Source of the DNA: Streptomyces spirodelae
GTDB taxonomy: Bacteria > Actinomycetota > Actinomycetes > Streptomycetales > Streptomycetaceae
Assembly (NCBI RefSeq): GCF_017676385.1
Contig: NZ_JAFFZN010000002.1
Span: forward strand, 1 to 64,000
Length of the DNA: 64,000 nt
Direction of reading: 5' to 3'
Shown: in pieces, positions 8,414 to 17,412 of the stretch
Position numbering within the stretch: the first letter of the stretch is position 1
How the letters are laid out: the number at the start of each line of letters is the position of its first letter
Position numbers and translations under genes: made by a program
Notes under the pieces: generated by a model
The model's database searches: none
Seen by the model: the letters and a program-made list of their open reading frames with translations, nothing else
What the model was told of the DNA's origin: nothing

Positions 8414-9610
8414 CTACTTCTTGCGGTGGGAGACGGGCTTGCCGGACTCCCTGCGGCGGGCCATGGCACCCGGGTCCCGCTTGAAGAACCAGTCCATCTT
8501 GGGCTCGATCATGAACCTGAACAGCCGGGTCACCCACGGAGTGCACAGCACCGTCATCATCACGGCCGCCAGCAGCGTGATGGCCACGCGGCTGAGCGGG
8601 TGGTCGACCCAGTCCATCTCGTACCAGTCGAACTGCCGCGAGCCCTGGATGAAGAAGATGTGCAGCAGGTACGCGTACAGCGTGCCGGCACCCAGCGCCG
8701 TGAACCACATGTGGCGACGCGGCACCCAGGACAGGAAGCAGGCCGTCATCACCAGGCCGCAGCCGAACAGCGCGAGATACATCACGGCGCCCGCCCAGGA
8801 CGGGACGCCCATGTCGGCGGCCGCCTTGTCGTGCAGGAACCATGCCTTGGACATCCGGGGCACGGCCCAGTAGGCGAAGACCATCGTGCACAGGGTCACC
8901 GGAACCGCGAGATACCGCGTCTGCTTGCGCTTGACCAGCTGGAAGTGATGGGGGCGCAGCTGGAGGCCGAGGACGAAGAAGGGCAGGAACTGAGCGACCC
9001 GCATCAGGTTCAGGTCGCCGCTGATGCTCGGCGTCACACTCGCCGCGGCTCCGATCACCAGGGCGACCGGCATCGGCCAGCGCAGGCTCTTCCACAGCGG
9101 GGTGGTCAGCCGCCAGATGAACAGCGCGCACAGGAACCACAGCGCGAACCCGGGCTCCTGGAAGTGGAACTCACGGTCGGGGTCGTCGTTGGCCCACCGC
9201 ATGAAGTAGGTGTAGATGAACTGGATCGCGAGGTAGGGGACGACGACCCCGGTGACCAGCCGCTGGACCTGCTTCGGCTTGCCCTCGAAGCTCCTGGACA
9301 GATAGCCGGAGATGATGATGAATGCCGGCATGTGGAACGTGTAGAGGACGAAGTAGAGCGCCTCTGCCGTACGGCTGTCGTGGCGCAGCGGGTCCCACGC
9401 GTGGCCGATCCCGACGAGGACGATCGTCAGGTACTTGGCGTTGTCGAAGAACGGGTCCCGCTGCTTGGCTGCTGGCTTCTTCTGCGCCTTGGCAGGCTGC
9501 GTCTTCGCAGGCTGCTCCGCGGACGCCGGTGGCGTCTGGGAGGGGGACTCCTGGCGGACGGGAGGGAGCGGCGCCCGCTCATAACCAGCGTGCAACATCT
9601 GCCGCACCAT
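8414..9610 (-). CDS. Acyltransferase-3 family membrane protein
   Basis: This 398-residue integral membrane O-acyltransferase-like protein has an N-terminal 50-residue Ala/Lys/Pro-rich cytoplasmic leader followed by about ten hydrophobic segments. FFDNAKYLTIVLVGIGHAW carries the family's catalytic-type His in the first membrane segment, and FHMPAFIIISGYL gives the second characteristic motif. Such enzymes acetylate or acylate extracellular sugars or lipids. ATG 9610 is used; ATG 9598 is an in-frame alternative, and neither has a clear ribosome-binding site. Two tandem palindromes about 220 bp upstream may control it. The substrate is unknown. Confidence 0.83.
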   Translation of the reverse strand: MVRQMLHAGYERAPLPPVRQESPSQTPPASAEQPAKTQPAKAQKKPAAKQRDPFFDNAKYLTIVLVGIGHAWDPLRHDSRTAEALYFVLYTFHMPAFIIISGYLSRSFEGKPKQVQRLVTGVVVPYLAIQFIYTYFMRWANDDPDREFHFQEPGFALWFLCALFIWRLTTPLWKSLRWPMPVALVIGAAASVTPSISGDLNLMRVAQFLPFFVLGLQLRPHHFQLVKRKQTRYLAVPVTLCTMVFAYWAVPRMSKAWFLHDKAAADMGVPSWAGAVMYLALFGCGLVMTACFLSWVPRRHMWFTALGAGTLYAYLLHIFFIQGSRQFDWYEMDWVDHPLSRVAITLLAAVMMTVLCTPWVTRLFRFMIEPKMDWFFKRDPGAMARRRESGKPVSHRKK

Positions 9611-10175
9611 AGCGGTTGAACATGTGAACCGTAAATTTCTCGTCGCGTTGCTCCTTCCCGCCTCTGCGGGCGCTATTCGTCCCCGCTTGCGGAACGGAGC
9701 TGACGGGGTGTGACACGGGGCCGTTGAGGCGGCTGTGGCGGGGCTTCGGTCGCCGACGGGCACCCCCTGTGAGGGAGGACACAATTCGCAGGCCCTCTCC
9801 GGGAATTCACGGGATCAGGGCCGGGTGGCACCAGGTGCCGGACTTTATGCACCAGGTGCACATCTTGTTCACATGGCGCGGCCGCATTCACCGCATTCGT
9901 CAAGCTGTCGTGCATTGATCAAGCCGAATTGATGGCTGAAATTCCGAGCACTCCACGGCTCACCCGCTACGCCGTGTACGTCCGGACTGTCCCGTACTGT
10001 CCCCCGTCCGGAGATCAGTATTTACCCGATGATGAGACCGGCGGGCCCTCAGCCGGGTCCTCCCGTACGGGAGTTGGTGGCACGATGGGTGCGCGCTGTG
10101 CGCGCGGGGGTGCGGCCACGGTGGCAGACCCCCAAGGCCGGGTGAGGCGTTCCGACCATGAGGGTGTGAGCAGTT
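9611..10175. other. Long intergenic region, acyltransferase / small membrane protein
   Basis: These 565 bp contain no supported gene, although several short open frames can be drawn. Base composition dips toward AT between about 9780 and 9960, consistent with promoters. The clear content is the palindrome pair at 9827-9860. A C/G-rich hairpin-forming stretch lies around 10040-10140, upstream of the GTG at 10176. Confidence 0.5.
9827..9860. promoter_or_regulatory. Two tandem 13-bp palindromes (candidate operator)
   Basis: GGCACCAGGTGCC (9827-9839) and TGCACCAGGTGCA (9848-9860) are both perfect palindromes around a central A. They share the 11-bp core GCACCAGGTGC, and their centres are exactly 21 bp (two helical turns) apart. 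This is the geometry of cooperative binding by two dimers. The regulator is unknown; the target is the acyltransferase gene, the small membrane protein gene, or both. Confidence 0.6.
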
Positions 10176-10370
10176 GTGGCCATCTCGCTGTCCGTAGTCG
10201 TGCTGTTGGCGGTCATCCTGGTCGTGATGATCCGGAGCAAATCCATCAAGCCCGGCCCCGCCATCGTCGCCATACTCTTCGGCTTCTTCCTCGCCTCCAC
10301 CGGCATGGCCCCGTCCATCAACCGGTTCCTGGACTCGGTCGCCGACACCATCAACCAGATCAGCCTCTAG
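10176..10370 (+). CDS. Small hydrophobic membrane protein (64 aa), function unknown
   Basis: A 64-residue protein with an N-terminal membrane segment (LSVVVLLAVILVVMI) and a second hydrophobic stretch (PAIVAILFGFFLAST) ending in a short amphipathic tail. It starts at GTG 10176 after AGGGTGTGAG. Its GC-rich third positions and compact two-helix form support a real gene; I recall similar small proteins in other streptomycetes near tig, without assigned function. It stands alone between the palindrome region and the tRNA-Gly terminator. Confidence 0.68.
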   Translation: MAISLSVVVLLAVILVVMIRSKSIKPGPAIVAILFGFFLASTGMAPSINRFLDSVADTINQISL

Positions 10371-10474
10371 GGCGTCCCGAAGCCTCCAGGTGTGCCCCGC
10401 GGGCAGCGGCGCTCTCCGGCGCCCGCACCCGCTGTGACCGGCTGCTCGCGCAACGCGGCGCTCCGGTGCGACGA

Positions 10475-10511
10475 CGAAGGCCCGGCCCCCGCGACGGGGG
10501 CCGGGCCTTCG
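10475..10511. terminator. Strong terminator downstream of tRNA-Gly
   Basis: A perfect 17-bp stem (CGAAGGCCCGGCCCCCG and complement) with a CGA loop lies 8 bp past the 3' end of the minus-strand tRNA-Gly. It could also stop rightward transcription from 10176. Confidence 0.85.
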
Positions 10512-10519
10512 TGCTGACG

Positions 10520-10590
10520 AGCGGGCGACGGGAATCGAACCCGCGTAGCTGGTTTGGAAGACCAGGGCTCTACCATTGAGCTACGCCCGC
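10520..10590 (-). tRNA. tRNA-Gly (anticodon TCC)
   Basis: The minus strand folds into a full cloverleaf: acceptor GCGGGCG/CGCCCGC, D-arm GCTC/GAGC, anticodon stem CTGGT/ACCAG with loop CTTCCAA (anticodon TCC), and a T-arm containing TTCGAAT. The discriminator is U, as in bacterial tRNA-Gly. CCA is not encoded. Confidence 0.95.
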
Positions 10591-10659
10591 GTGAACCGGC
10601 TCGGCGGCCGGATCGGCACGAACCGCATCCTACGACATGTACTCTACGTGTCGCACCGA

Positions 10660-10736
10660 CGGGGTGTGGCGCAGCTTGGTAGCGCGTCCGCTTTGGGAGC
10701 GGAAGGTCGTCGGTTCGAATCCGGCCACCCCGACCA
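10660..10736 (+). tRNA. tRNA-Pro (anticodon TGG)
   Basis: Complete cloverleaf with acceptor CGGGGTG/CACCCCG, anticodon loop TTTGGGA (anticodon TGG), T-loop TTCGAAT, discriminator A at 10733 and an encoded CCA at 10734-10736. It lies 101 bp upstream of tig and diverges from the tRNA-Gly gene. Confidence 0.96.
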
Positions 10737-10837
10737 CGTACTATGAAAGACGCGCGTGCCTGTGTCGTGTCTGCATGCATACGGGGCGCAGCCAAGAATC
10801 AGCAAGACCCCCAATGCCAGCCCCAAGGAGACCGACC

Positions 10838-12268
10838 GTGAAGAGCGCCGTGGAGACTCTGAACCCCACCCGGGTTCGGCTCACTGTCGAGGTGCCCTTC
10901 GAGGAGCTCAAGGACAGCCTCGACGCGGCGTACAAGAAGATCAACCAGCAGGTCACCGTGCCCGGGTTCCGCAAGGGAAAGATCCCTGCGCGCCTGATCG
11001 ATCAGCGTTTCGGTCGCGGTGCCGTCCTGGAGGAGGCCGTCAACGACGCGCTTCCGAAGCTCTACCAGTCCGCCGTCGAGGAGGGTGAGCTCAATGTGCT
11101 CGGCCAGCCCGAGGTGGACATCACCGAGCTGAAGGACAACGAGCTGCTGGCCTTCACCGCCGAGGTGGACGTCCGCCCCGAGATCCAGATCCCGGACTAC
11201 TCCGGTATCGAGGTCGAGGTCGACGCCGCCGAGGTCTCCGACGAGGACGTCGACGCGGCCGTCGAGCAGCTGCGCGAGCGCTTCGCCTCGACCTCTGTCG
11301 TGGAGCGCGCCGCCGCCGAGGGCGACGTCGTCAAGGTCGACCTCGAGGCGCGGATCGACGGCGAGGTGCTGGAGGACGGCGTCGCCAAGGGCGTCGACTA
11401 CACCATCGGTTCCGGCGAGCTGCTCGACGGGATCGACGAGGCCGTCACGGGCCTGGAGGCCGGTGGCTCCGCGACCTTCACCTCCGAGCTCAAGGGCGGC
11501 TCCGGCGCCGGCCGCGAGGCCGAGGTCGGCGTCACCGTCGAGAGCGTCTCCTCCCGCGAACTGCCCGAGCTGGACGACGAGTTCGCCCAGCTCGCCAGCG
11601 AGTTCGACACCCTGGAGGAGCTGCGCGAGGACAGCCGCAGGCGGCTGACCGACCAGAAGAAGCAGGAGCAGGCGACCCAGGCCCAGGAGAAGGTGCTCGA
11701 CGCCCTCCTGGAGCTCACCGAGGTCCCCGTGCCGGAGAAGCTGCTCGCGGACGAGATCGAGAGCCGCAAGCACAACCTGGTCAACCACCAGCTCGGCCAG
11801 CTCGGCCTGGACCTCGGCTCGTACCTGAAGATGCAGGACAAGAGCGAGGAAGAGTTCGACGCCGAGCTCAAGGAGCAGGCCGAGAAGGGCATCAAGACGC
11901 AGTTCGTCCTCGACGAGCTGGTCAGCAAGGAGAAGCTCAACGTCAGCCAGGAAGAGCTGACCGAGCACCTGATGCGCCGTGCGCAGTCCTCCGGCATGAG
12001 CCCCGACCAGTTCGCGCAGGCCGTCGTCGAGGGCGGCCAGGTGCCGGTCCTCGTCGGTGAGGTGGCCCGCGGCAAGGCCCTGGCCACCGTGGTCGAGGCC
12101 GTCACCGTCAAGGACACCAACGGTGAGGTCGTCGACCTGAGCGACGAGGACGAGGACGAGGCCGCCGAAGGCGCCGAGGCCGCCGAGAAGGCCGCGGCGG
12201 AGTCCGAGGCTCCCGCCGGTGCCGACGAGGCTTCCGAGGCGGACAAGGCCGACAAGGCCGAGGGCTGA
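10838..12268 (+). CDS. tig: Trigger factor, ribosome-associated chaperone and prolyl isomerase
   Basis: Trigger factor binds ribosomal protein L23 at the exit tunnel and folds nascent chains. The 476-residue protein has the ribosome-binding loop GFRKGK (residues 43-48), a central FKBP-type PPIase domain ([20 protein letters not shown] region), a helical C-terminal chaperone domain, and an acidic Glu/Ala/Asp-rich tail of about 45 residues that is longer than in enterobacteria. It starts at GTG 10838 with AAGGAG 7 nt upstream. A terminator separates it from clpP1. Confidence 0.97.
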   Translation: MKSAVETLNPTRVRLTVEVPFEELKDSLDAAYKKINQQVTVPGFRKGKIPARLIDQRFGRGAVLEEAVNDALPKLYQSAVEEGELNVLGQPEVDITELKDNELLAFTAEVDVRPEIQIPDYSGIEVEVDAAEVSDEDVDAAVEQLRERFASTSVVERAAAEGDVVKVDLEARIDGEVLEDGVAKGVDYTIGSGELLDGIDEAVTGLEAGGSATFTSELKGGSGAGREAEVGVTVESVSSRELPELDDEFAQLASEFDTLEELREDSRRRLTDQKKQEQATQAQEKVLDALLELTEVPVPEKLLADEIESRKHNLVNHQLGQLGLDLGSYLKMQDKSEEEFDAELKEQAEKGIKTQFVLDELVSKEKLNVSQEELTEHLMRRAQSSGMSPDQFAQAVVEGGQVPVLVGEVARGKALATVVEAVTVKDTNGEVVDLSDEDEDEAAEGAEAAEKAAAESEAPAGADEASEADKADKAEG

Positions 12269-12286
12269 TCCGGCCCGCCTGACCCA

Positions 12287-12338
12287 CGAACGGGGGGCGC
12301 CGGGGCGCGCGAGTGCACGCCCGGGCGCCCCCCGTTCG
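12287..12338 (+). terminator. tig terminator
   Basis: A 15-bp perfect stem (CGAACGGGGGGCGCC and complement) with a 22-nt partly self-pairing loop begins 18 bp after the tig stop. Confidence 0.85.
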
Positions 12339-12493
12339 GCTTCGGCCGCGGCCCGCGGCGTCCCGCCCCACCCGGGTGCTCCACCAGTGGCCCGCCGGGC
12401 GCACGGCCCGGCGGAGGCAGGGCACGCGGCGCGCAGCCGGACCGCGGGGGCCGGGGCCCGGACCCGGGCGGCACGGCTCCCGGAGGGGACCTG

Positions 12494-12506
12494 CGCTCAC
12501 AGCGAA
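12494..12506. promoter_or_regulatory. ClgR-like box upstream of clpP1
   Basis: CGCTCACAGCGAA fits the CGC-N5-GCG core and the CGCYNANRGCGWW part of the actinobacterial ClgR consensus as I remember it. It lies about 50 bp upstream of a TAGGGT hexamer (12546-12551) and 126 bp before the clpP1 start. ClgR is known to activate clpP1P2 in Streptomyces and corynebacteria. The flanking A/T positions of the corynebacterial consensus are not matched. Confidence 0.6.
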
Positions 12507-12619
12507 ATGCGCTCGGCCCGGGATGGCGGCCGACGACCGGCGCGTTAGGGTCCCCAGTAGACGAAGACCCCAGTGACGGCCAGCTTCGCGTGGCCGTCCG
12601 GACACGAGCAGGTGGACAC

Positions 12620-13237
12620 GTGACGCTTCCGATGCCTTCCGCCGCCGGCGAGCCCAACTTCGGTGGTGGCCTCGGCGACCAGGTCTACAACCGGCTGCTC
12701 GACGAGCGCATCATTTTCCTCGGCCAGCCGGTGGACGACGATATCGCCAACAAGATCACCGCCCAGCTTCTGCTCCTTGCCGCCGACCCGGACAAGGACA
12801 TCTTCCTGTACATCAACAGCCCGGGTGGTTCGGTCCAGGCGGGCATGGCGATCTACGACACCATGCAGTACATCAAGAACGATGTCGTCACCATCGCCAT
12901 GGGCCTGGCCGCCTCCATGGGGCAGTTCCTGCTGACCGCGGGCACGCCCGGCAAGCGGTTCGCGCTGCCCAACGCCGACATCCTCATCCACCAGCCCTCC
13001 GCGGGCCTGGCGGGCTCGGCCACCGACATCAAGATCCACGCCGAGCAGCTGCTGCGTACCAAGAAGAGGCTGGCCGAGCTGTCGGCCGCGCACAGCGGTC
13101 AGACCGTCGAGCAGTGGACCCGCGACGCGGACCGCGACCGCTGGTTCACGGCCGAGGAGGCGCGCGAGTACGGCCTCATCGACGAGGTCTACGGCAACGC
13201 CGCGCAGCTCCCCGGCGGTGGCGGCACGGGTGCGTGA
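12620..13237 (+). CDS. clpP1: ATP-dependent Clp protease proteolytic subunit ClpP1
   Basis: This is one of two ClpP subunits that form the mixed tetradecameric chamber used with ClpX or ClpC for regulated proteolysis. The 205-residue serine peptidase has Ser99 in GLAASMGQ and His124 in LIHQP, with the triad Asp about 49 residues later. GGS at residues about 72-74 forms the oxyanion and handle region. GTG 12620 follows AGGTGG; ATG 12632 is an alternative. clpP2 follows after 70 bp. A ClgR-like site upstream suggests stress control. Confidence 0.95.
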   Translation: MTLPMPSAAGEPNFGGGLGDQVYNRLLDERIIFLGQPVDDDIANKITAQLLLLAADPDKDIFLYINSPGGSVQAGMAIYDTMQYIKNDVVTIAMGLAASMGQFLLTAGTPGKRFALPNADILIHQPSAGLAGSATDIKIHAEQLLRTKKRLAELSAAHSGQTVEQWTRDADRDRWFTAEEAREYGLIDEVYGNAAQLPGGGGTGA

Positions 13238-13307
13238 GCCCCGCCACAGCGCCGTACGGCACCCGCCCCTACCGCAGCCACCAGCTCATCTTCAGGAGAA
13301 CCTCCCG

Positions 13308-13967
13308 ATGACCTCATTCCAGACGGGCCCCCGGGCCGAGTTCACCGGCATCGCGCCCGAGTCCCGCTACGTCGTGCCGCGCTTCGTCGAGCGCACCTCG
13401 CAGGGCGTGCGGGAGTACGACCCGTACGCGAAGCTCTTCGAGGAGCGCGTGATCTTCCTCGGGGTGCAGATCGACGACGCCTCGGCCAACGACGTCATGG
13501 CGCAGCTGCTGTGCCTGGAGTCGATGGACCCGGACCGCGACATCTCGGTCTACATCAACTCGCCGGGCGGCTCCTTCACGGCGCTGACCGCGATCTACGA
13601 CACGATGCAGTTCGTCAAGCCCGACATTCAGACGGTCTGCATGGGCCAGGCGGCCTCCGCCGCTGCCGTGCTGCTCGCGGCCGGTACCCCCGGCAAGCGG
13701 ATGGCGCTGCCGAATGCGCGCATCCTGATCCACCAGCCCTACAGCGAGACCGGGCGCGGTCAGGTCTCCGACCTGGAGATCGCGGCCAACGAGATCCAGC
13801 GGATGCGCGAGCAGCTGGAGGAGATGCTGACCAAGCACTCCACCAAGGACCGCGAGATCATTTCGAACGACATCGAGCGCGACAAGATCCTCACCGCTGA
13901 GGAGTCGCTGGAGTACGGCCTGATCGACCAGATCGTCTCCACCCGGAAGACCTCCGTGGGAGTCTGA
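13308..13967 (+). CDS. clpP2: ATP-dependent Clp protease proteolytic subunit ClpP2
   Basis: The second ClpP subunit, 219 residues, has an N-terminal extension before the core compared with ClpP1. Catalytic Ser117 lies in GQAASAAAV and His142 in LIHQP, the same 25-residue spacing as in ClpP1; INSPGGSF marks the handle. ATG 13308 is preceded by CAGGAGAA. It forms an operon with clpP1 and is followed by clpX after 176 bp, which contain no gene. Confidence 0.95.
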   Translation: MTSFQTGPRAEFTGIAPESRYVVPRFVERTSQGVREYDPYAKLFEERVIFLGVQIDDASANDVMAQLLCLESMDPDRDISVYINSPGGSFTALTAIYDTMQFVKPDIQTVCMGQAASAAAVLLAAGTPGKRMALPNARILIHQPYSETGRGQVSDLEIAANEIQRMREQLEEMLTKHSTKDREIISNDIERDKILTAEESLEYGLIDQIVSTRKTSVGV

Positions 13968-14143
13968 CGGGTCCGCGCACGACCCGCGCCCCCTTGGAAC
14001 GGCGCGATCGACCCGGCACGGCGCCACATGTGTCGGTCCGTCGCTCCAAGGGGGGCCCATTCCGGCGGCCCGGCAAGGTACCGTCGGAGAGCACGTACCT
14101 CGGTCCGTACCCTGACGGATCCCAGGCGAAGGGGAAGCTCCTC

Positions 14144-15427
14144 GTGGCACGCATCGGTGATGGCGGCGATCTGCTCAAGTGCTCGTTCTGCGGCAAGAGC
14201 CAGAAGCAGGTGAAGAAGCTCATCGCGGGTCCAGGTGTGTACATCTGTGACGAGTGCATCGATCTCTGCAACGAGATCATTGAGGAGGAGCTCGCCGAGT
14301 CCTCCGAGGTGCGCTGGGACGAGTTGCCCAAGCCCCGGGAGATCTACGAGTTCCTCGAGGGCTACGTCGTCGGCCAGGAGGCCGCCAAGAAGGCGCTCTC
14401 GGTGGCCGTCTACAACCACTACAAGCGGGTGCAGGCCGGTGAGAACGGCCAGGGCAGGGACGACGGCATCGAGCTGTCCAAGTCCAACATCCTGCTCCTG
14501 GGCCCCACAGGATCGGGCAAGACGCTGCTGGCCCAGACGCTCGCCCGGATGCTGAACGTCCCCTTCGCCATCGCCGACGCGACGGCGCTCACCGAGGCGG
14601 GATATGTCGGCGAGGACGTCGAGAACATCCTGCTGAAGCTCATCCAGGCGGCCGACTACGACGTCAAGAAGGCCGAGACGGGCATCATCTACATCGACGA
14701 GATCGACAAGGTGGCCCGCAAGAGCGAGAACCCCTCGATCACCCGGGACGTCTCCGGCGAGGGCGTGCAGCAGGCGCTGCTGAAGATCCTGGAGGGCACC
14801 ACGGCCTCGGTGCCGCCGCAGGGCGGGCGCAAGCACCCGCACCAGGAGTTCATCCAGATCGACACCACGAACGTGCTGTTCATCGTTGGTGGCGCTTTCG
14901 CCGGGCTGGAGAAGATCATCGAGTCCCGGGCCGGCGCCAAGGGCATCGGCTTCGGCGCCGACATCCGCTCCAAGCGGGAGATCGAGGCGACCAACCAGTT
15001 CGAGGAGGTCATGCCGGAGGACCTGGTGAAGTTCGGGATGATCCCCGAGTTCATCGGGCGGCTCCCGGTCATCACCTCCGTGCACAACCTGGACCGTGAG
15101 GCGCTGCTGCAGATCCTCATGGAGCCCAGGAACGCGCTGGTGAAGCAGTACCAGCGGCTGTTCGAACTCGACGGCGTGGAGCTGGACTTCGACCGCCCCG
15201 CGCTGGAAGCCATCGCCGACCAGGCCATCCTGCGCGGCACCGGAGCCCGCGGCCTGCGCGCCATCATGGAGGAGGTCCTCCAGTCGGTGATGTACGAGGT
15301 TCCCTCGCGCAAGGATGTCGAGCGCGTGGTGATCACCGAGGACGTCGTGCACTCCAATGTGAACCCGACCCTGGTCCCGCGTGCCCGCGGCAACGGTGAG
15401 CAGCAGCGCCACGAGAAGAGCGCCTGA
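14144..15427 (+). CDS. clpX: ClpX, AAA+ unfoldase subunit of the Clp protease
   Basis: ClpX recognises tagged substrates, unfolds them and feeds them to ClpP. The 427-residue protein has the N-terminal C4 zinc-binding domain (CSFCGKS...CDEC) for adaptor binding, Walker A GPTGSGKT at residues 120-127, Walker B IIYIDEID, and the IGF loop in GFGAD-containing sequence near the ClpP contact. It starts at GTG 14144 with GAAGGGGAAG upstream. A long 5' interval with TAC-type hexamers suggests its own promoter. Confidence 0.96.
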   Translation: MARIGDGGDLLKCSFCGKSQKQVKKLIAGPGVYICDECIDLCNEIIEEELAESSEVRWDELPKPREIYEFLEGYVVGQEAAKKALSVAVYNHYKRVQAGENGQGRDDGIELSKSNILLLGPTGSGKTLLAQTLARMLNVPFAIADATALTEAGYVGEDVENILLKLIQAADYDVKKAETGIIYIDEIDKVARKSENPSITRDVSGEGVQQALLKILEGTTASVPPQGGRKHPHQEFIQIDTTNVLFIVGGAFAGLEKIIESRAGAKGIGFGADIRSKREIEATNQFEEVMPEDLVKFGMIPEFIGRLPVITSVHNLDREALLQILMEPRNALVKQYQRLFELDGVELDFDRPALEAIADQAILRGTGARGLRAIMEEVLQSVMYEVPSRKDVERVVITEDVVHSNVNPTLVPRARGNGEQQRHEKSA

Positions 15428-15448
15428 GCGCCGACGCGAACACCGGGG

Positions 15449-15478
15449 AAGGCCCGCTCCCTTCGGGGAGCGGGCCTT
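15449..15478 (+). terminator. clpX terminator
   Basis: A 13-bp stem (AAGGCCCGCTCCC and complement) closed by a UUCG tetraloop and followed by TTTC; it lies between the convergent clpX and 15499 genes. Confidence 0.9.
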
Positions 15479-15498
15479 TCGCACTGCTGCGGCTCTGC

Positions 15499-16290
15499 CT
15501 ACTTCGGTACCGTCACATCGTCCTTCACGCGCGCCGTGACGCTCGCGAACTCCTCCAGATCGACGCTGCCCGGCGTCGTGTTGGCGACTTTGATCTCCAG
15601 CACGGTGGCCGCCGTCGAGTCGTCGGCCCAGGCGCAGGCCGGTGCGTAGATGGAGGCGCCGCCCTGGCTGATCCGCGTCAACTGGCAGGAGATCTCCACT
15701 TCGCCCGACCCGGGCCTGAACTCGCGGCGCGGTCCCACAACTTGTCCGGCCTGACTCTGCTGCATGCCGTCCAGCATGTCGTCGCGCATCTTGGACGAGG
15801 AGACGTCGATGTCACCGTAGGCACCTGCGATCGCCAGCCCGCCCGCCGTCGGATCACCCGACGCACTGATCGAGTACGTGGCGACCTTGGCGGTGCCGTC
15901 GCTGGGCAGCTGCTCCTGCAGCTGCCGCTCCTGCGACTCGACCTGGGCGTTGTTGTCCATCCGGTGGTACTCGCCGTCCTCCAGCGTGGACGGGAACGCG
16001 ATCTTCTCCGTGCCCAGCGGCTGGGTGGCGCGCACCAGCGCCGCCAGCGCGAACACCACCACGCCCACCAGTGTCAGACTGCCCAGCACGATGGCCGTGA
16101 TGGCGCCCCCGCCCAGGCCGCGGCGGCGTGGCGGCACAGGAAGGGGCGGCCAGGCGCCGTACGGGCCGGGAGCGCCGTAACCGGGCCCCGGCGGCGGCCC
16201 GTAGGGACCGCCACCGGGACCCGGTGGCTGCTGCCCGTGCCCGTACCCGCCGGCGCCGTAGGGCCCGGGAGGTCCGGGGGGCTGGCTCAT
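15499..16290 (-). CDS. Proline-rich single-pass membrane protein, paralogue 3 of 3
   Basis: A 263-residue protein of unknown function. A Pro/Gly/Tyr-rich cytoplasmic N-terminus (residues 1-55) leads to one membrane helix (62-86, ITAIVLGSLTLVGVVVFALA) and an extracytoplasmic domain of about 175 residues. That domain shares with the two upstream genes a two-cysteine pattern (C...C-A-W-A-D-D-S-T) and the ending S-V-T-A-R-V-K-D-D-V-T-V-P. It is the last gene of a three-gene minus-strand tandem array; the gap to the preceding gene is 7 bp, so they are co-transcribed. It is the most diverged copy. A disulfide between the two Cys is likely but unproved. Confidence 0.82.
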   Translation of the reverse strand: MSQPPGPPGPYGAGGYGHGQQPPGPGGGPYGPPPGPGYGAPGPYGAWPPLPVPPRRRGLGGGAITAIVLGSLTLVGVVVFALAALVRATQPLGTEKIAFPSTLEDGEYHRMDNNAQVESQERQLQEQLPSDGTAKVATYSISASGDPTAGGLAIAGAYGDIDVSSSKMRDDMLDGMQQSQAGQVVGPRREFRPGSGEVEISCQLTRISQGGASIYAPACAWADDSTAATVLEIKVANTTPGSVDLEEFASVTARVKDDVTVPK

Positions 16291-16297
16291 CCGCGGC

Positions 16298-17206
16298 TCA
16301 CCTCTCGCTGCGGGAGTCCTTGAAGACCTTCGCGGTCGTCTCGGCTGCCTTGTCCAGGTCGCCGCCGCCGTTCCGGTCCATCAGGACGACCTGGCCCAGC
16401 GTGCTGCCGTCGGCCCAGATGCACAGGTCGGCCTTCTGGGTCAGCACCGAGTAGGACTTGCACTTCATCGTGTCGCCGTCGAAGCCGGAGGGAGAGACCG
16501 TCTTGGGGTCGCCGGGGGACTTGCTACCGGCCGAACCCATGTTCTTCTCCGACTCCTCGAAGACCCAGTCCACGGCCTCCTCCGGGTTGTCCACCGAGCC
16601 GTAGGCGCCGGTGAACTGGAGCTGCTTGGTGGAGCCGGACTTGTAGCGGGCCTGCACGCCCTCGTCGGCGGACATCCCGGGGATCTTGTCCTTGCTCTGG
16701 CCGAAGGCGCCCTTCTTGCCCTTGAGGGTCTTGCCGTCGCCGTCGCGCTGGTACTCGCCCGCCACGGTGCTGGGGGTCGTCAGCTTGTACTTCGTGCCGC
16801 CGCCGACGACTCCGAACATGAACAGACCGCCGATGACGGCGCCCACCACGACCAGGGCGCCGACGACGATGCCGATCGTCTTGCCCTTGCCCCCGCCGCC
16901 CTGCGGCGGCATCGGCATGCCCGGGCCGGACGGCCCCTGCATCCCCGGCTGCGGCGGCTGACCCGGCATCCCGGGCTGACCCGGCTGCCCGTACGGGGCC
17001 CCGCCCTGCGGCTGGCCCTGCTGCGGCTGGCCCTGCTGGGGGTATCCGTAGCCGGGCTGCTGCGGCTGCCCCTGCTGCGGGTAGCCGTAACCGGGCTGCT
17101 GCGGCTGGCCCGGAGCGCCACCGTAGGGTCCGGGCTGACCCGGCTGCTGCGGCTGCTGTCCGTACGGCCCCTGCTGGCCGTAGGGCCCCGGCTGGTTCTG
17201 ACTCAT
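16298..17206 (-). CDS. Proline-rich single-pass membrane protein, paralogue 2 of 3
   Basis: A 302-residue protein with an N-terminal 105 residues made of Gln-Pro-Gly-Tyr repeats ([13 protein letters not shown] twice), one membrane helix at 111-134 within [17 protein letters not shown], and a C-terminal external domain with C...C-I-W-A-D-G-S-T and E-T-T-A-K-V-F-K-D. Start ATG 17206 follows GGAGGGGAA. The membrane segment is nearly identical to that of the 17413 gene, so this pair duplicated recently. Function unknown; the fold of the external domain is not recognised by eye. Confidence 0.83.
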   Translation of the reverse strand: MSQNQPGPYGQQGPYGQQPQQPGQPGPYGGAPGQPQQPGYGYPQQGQPQQPGYGYPQQGQPQQGQPQGGAPYGQPGQPGMPGQPPQPGMQGPSGPGMPMPPQGGGGKGKTIGIVVGALVVVGAVIGGLFMFGVVGGGTKYKLTTPSTVAGEYQRDGDGKTLKGKKGAFGQSKDKIPGMSADEGVQARYKSGSTKQLQFTGAYGSVDNPEEAVDWVFEESEKNMGSAGSKSPGDPKTVSPSGFDGDTMKCKSYSVLTQKADLCIWADGSTLGQVVLMDRNGGGDLDKAAETTAKVFKDSRSER

Positions 17207-17412
17207 GGCGGCGCTTCCCCTCCGTTGATGTGCTGAACGCGCTCGCACATCTTGACGGATGCACGACGAGAGCGCCGCACCGGGCGCCGAATCGGGGCCG
17301 GCTGGGGACCCAATCGTGAAAAATTCTCAGCGAGTTGTCCGGATATGCTCCCAAAGTCGCAGCGCGCGGCCGTGTCGGCGCCCGGCGGAGGTCCACCGGG
17401 CGCCGGCGGGTG

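Noticed and set aside
9929..10579. Possible gene in the long intergenic region before tRNA-Gly
   Set aside because: Composition and third-position bias are not coding-like, there is no family resemblance, and it would read through the 10176 gene and into the tRNA-Gly gene.
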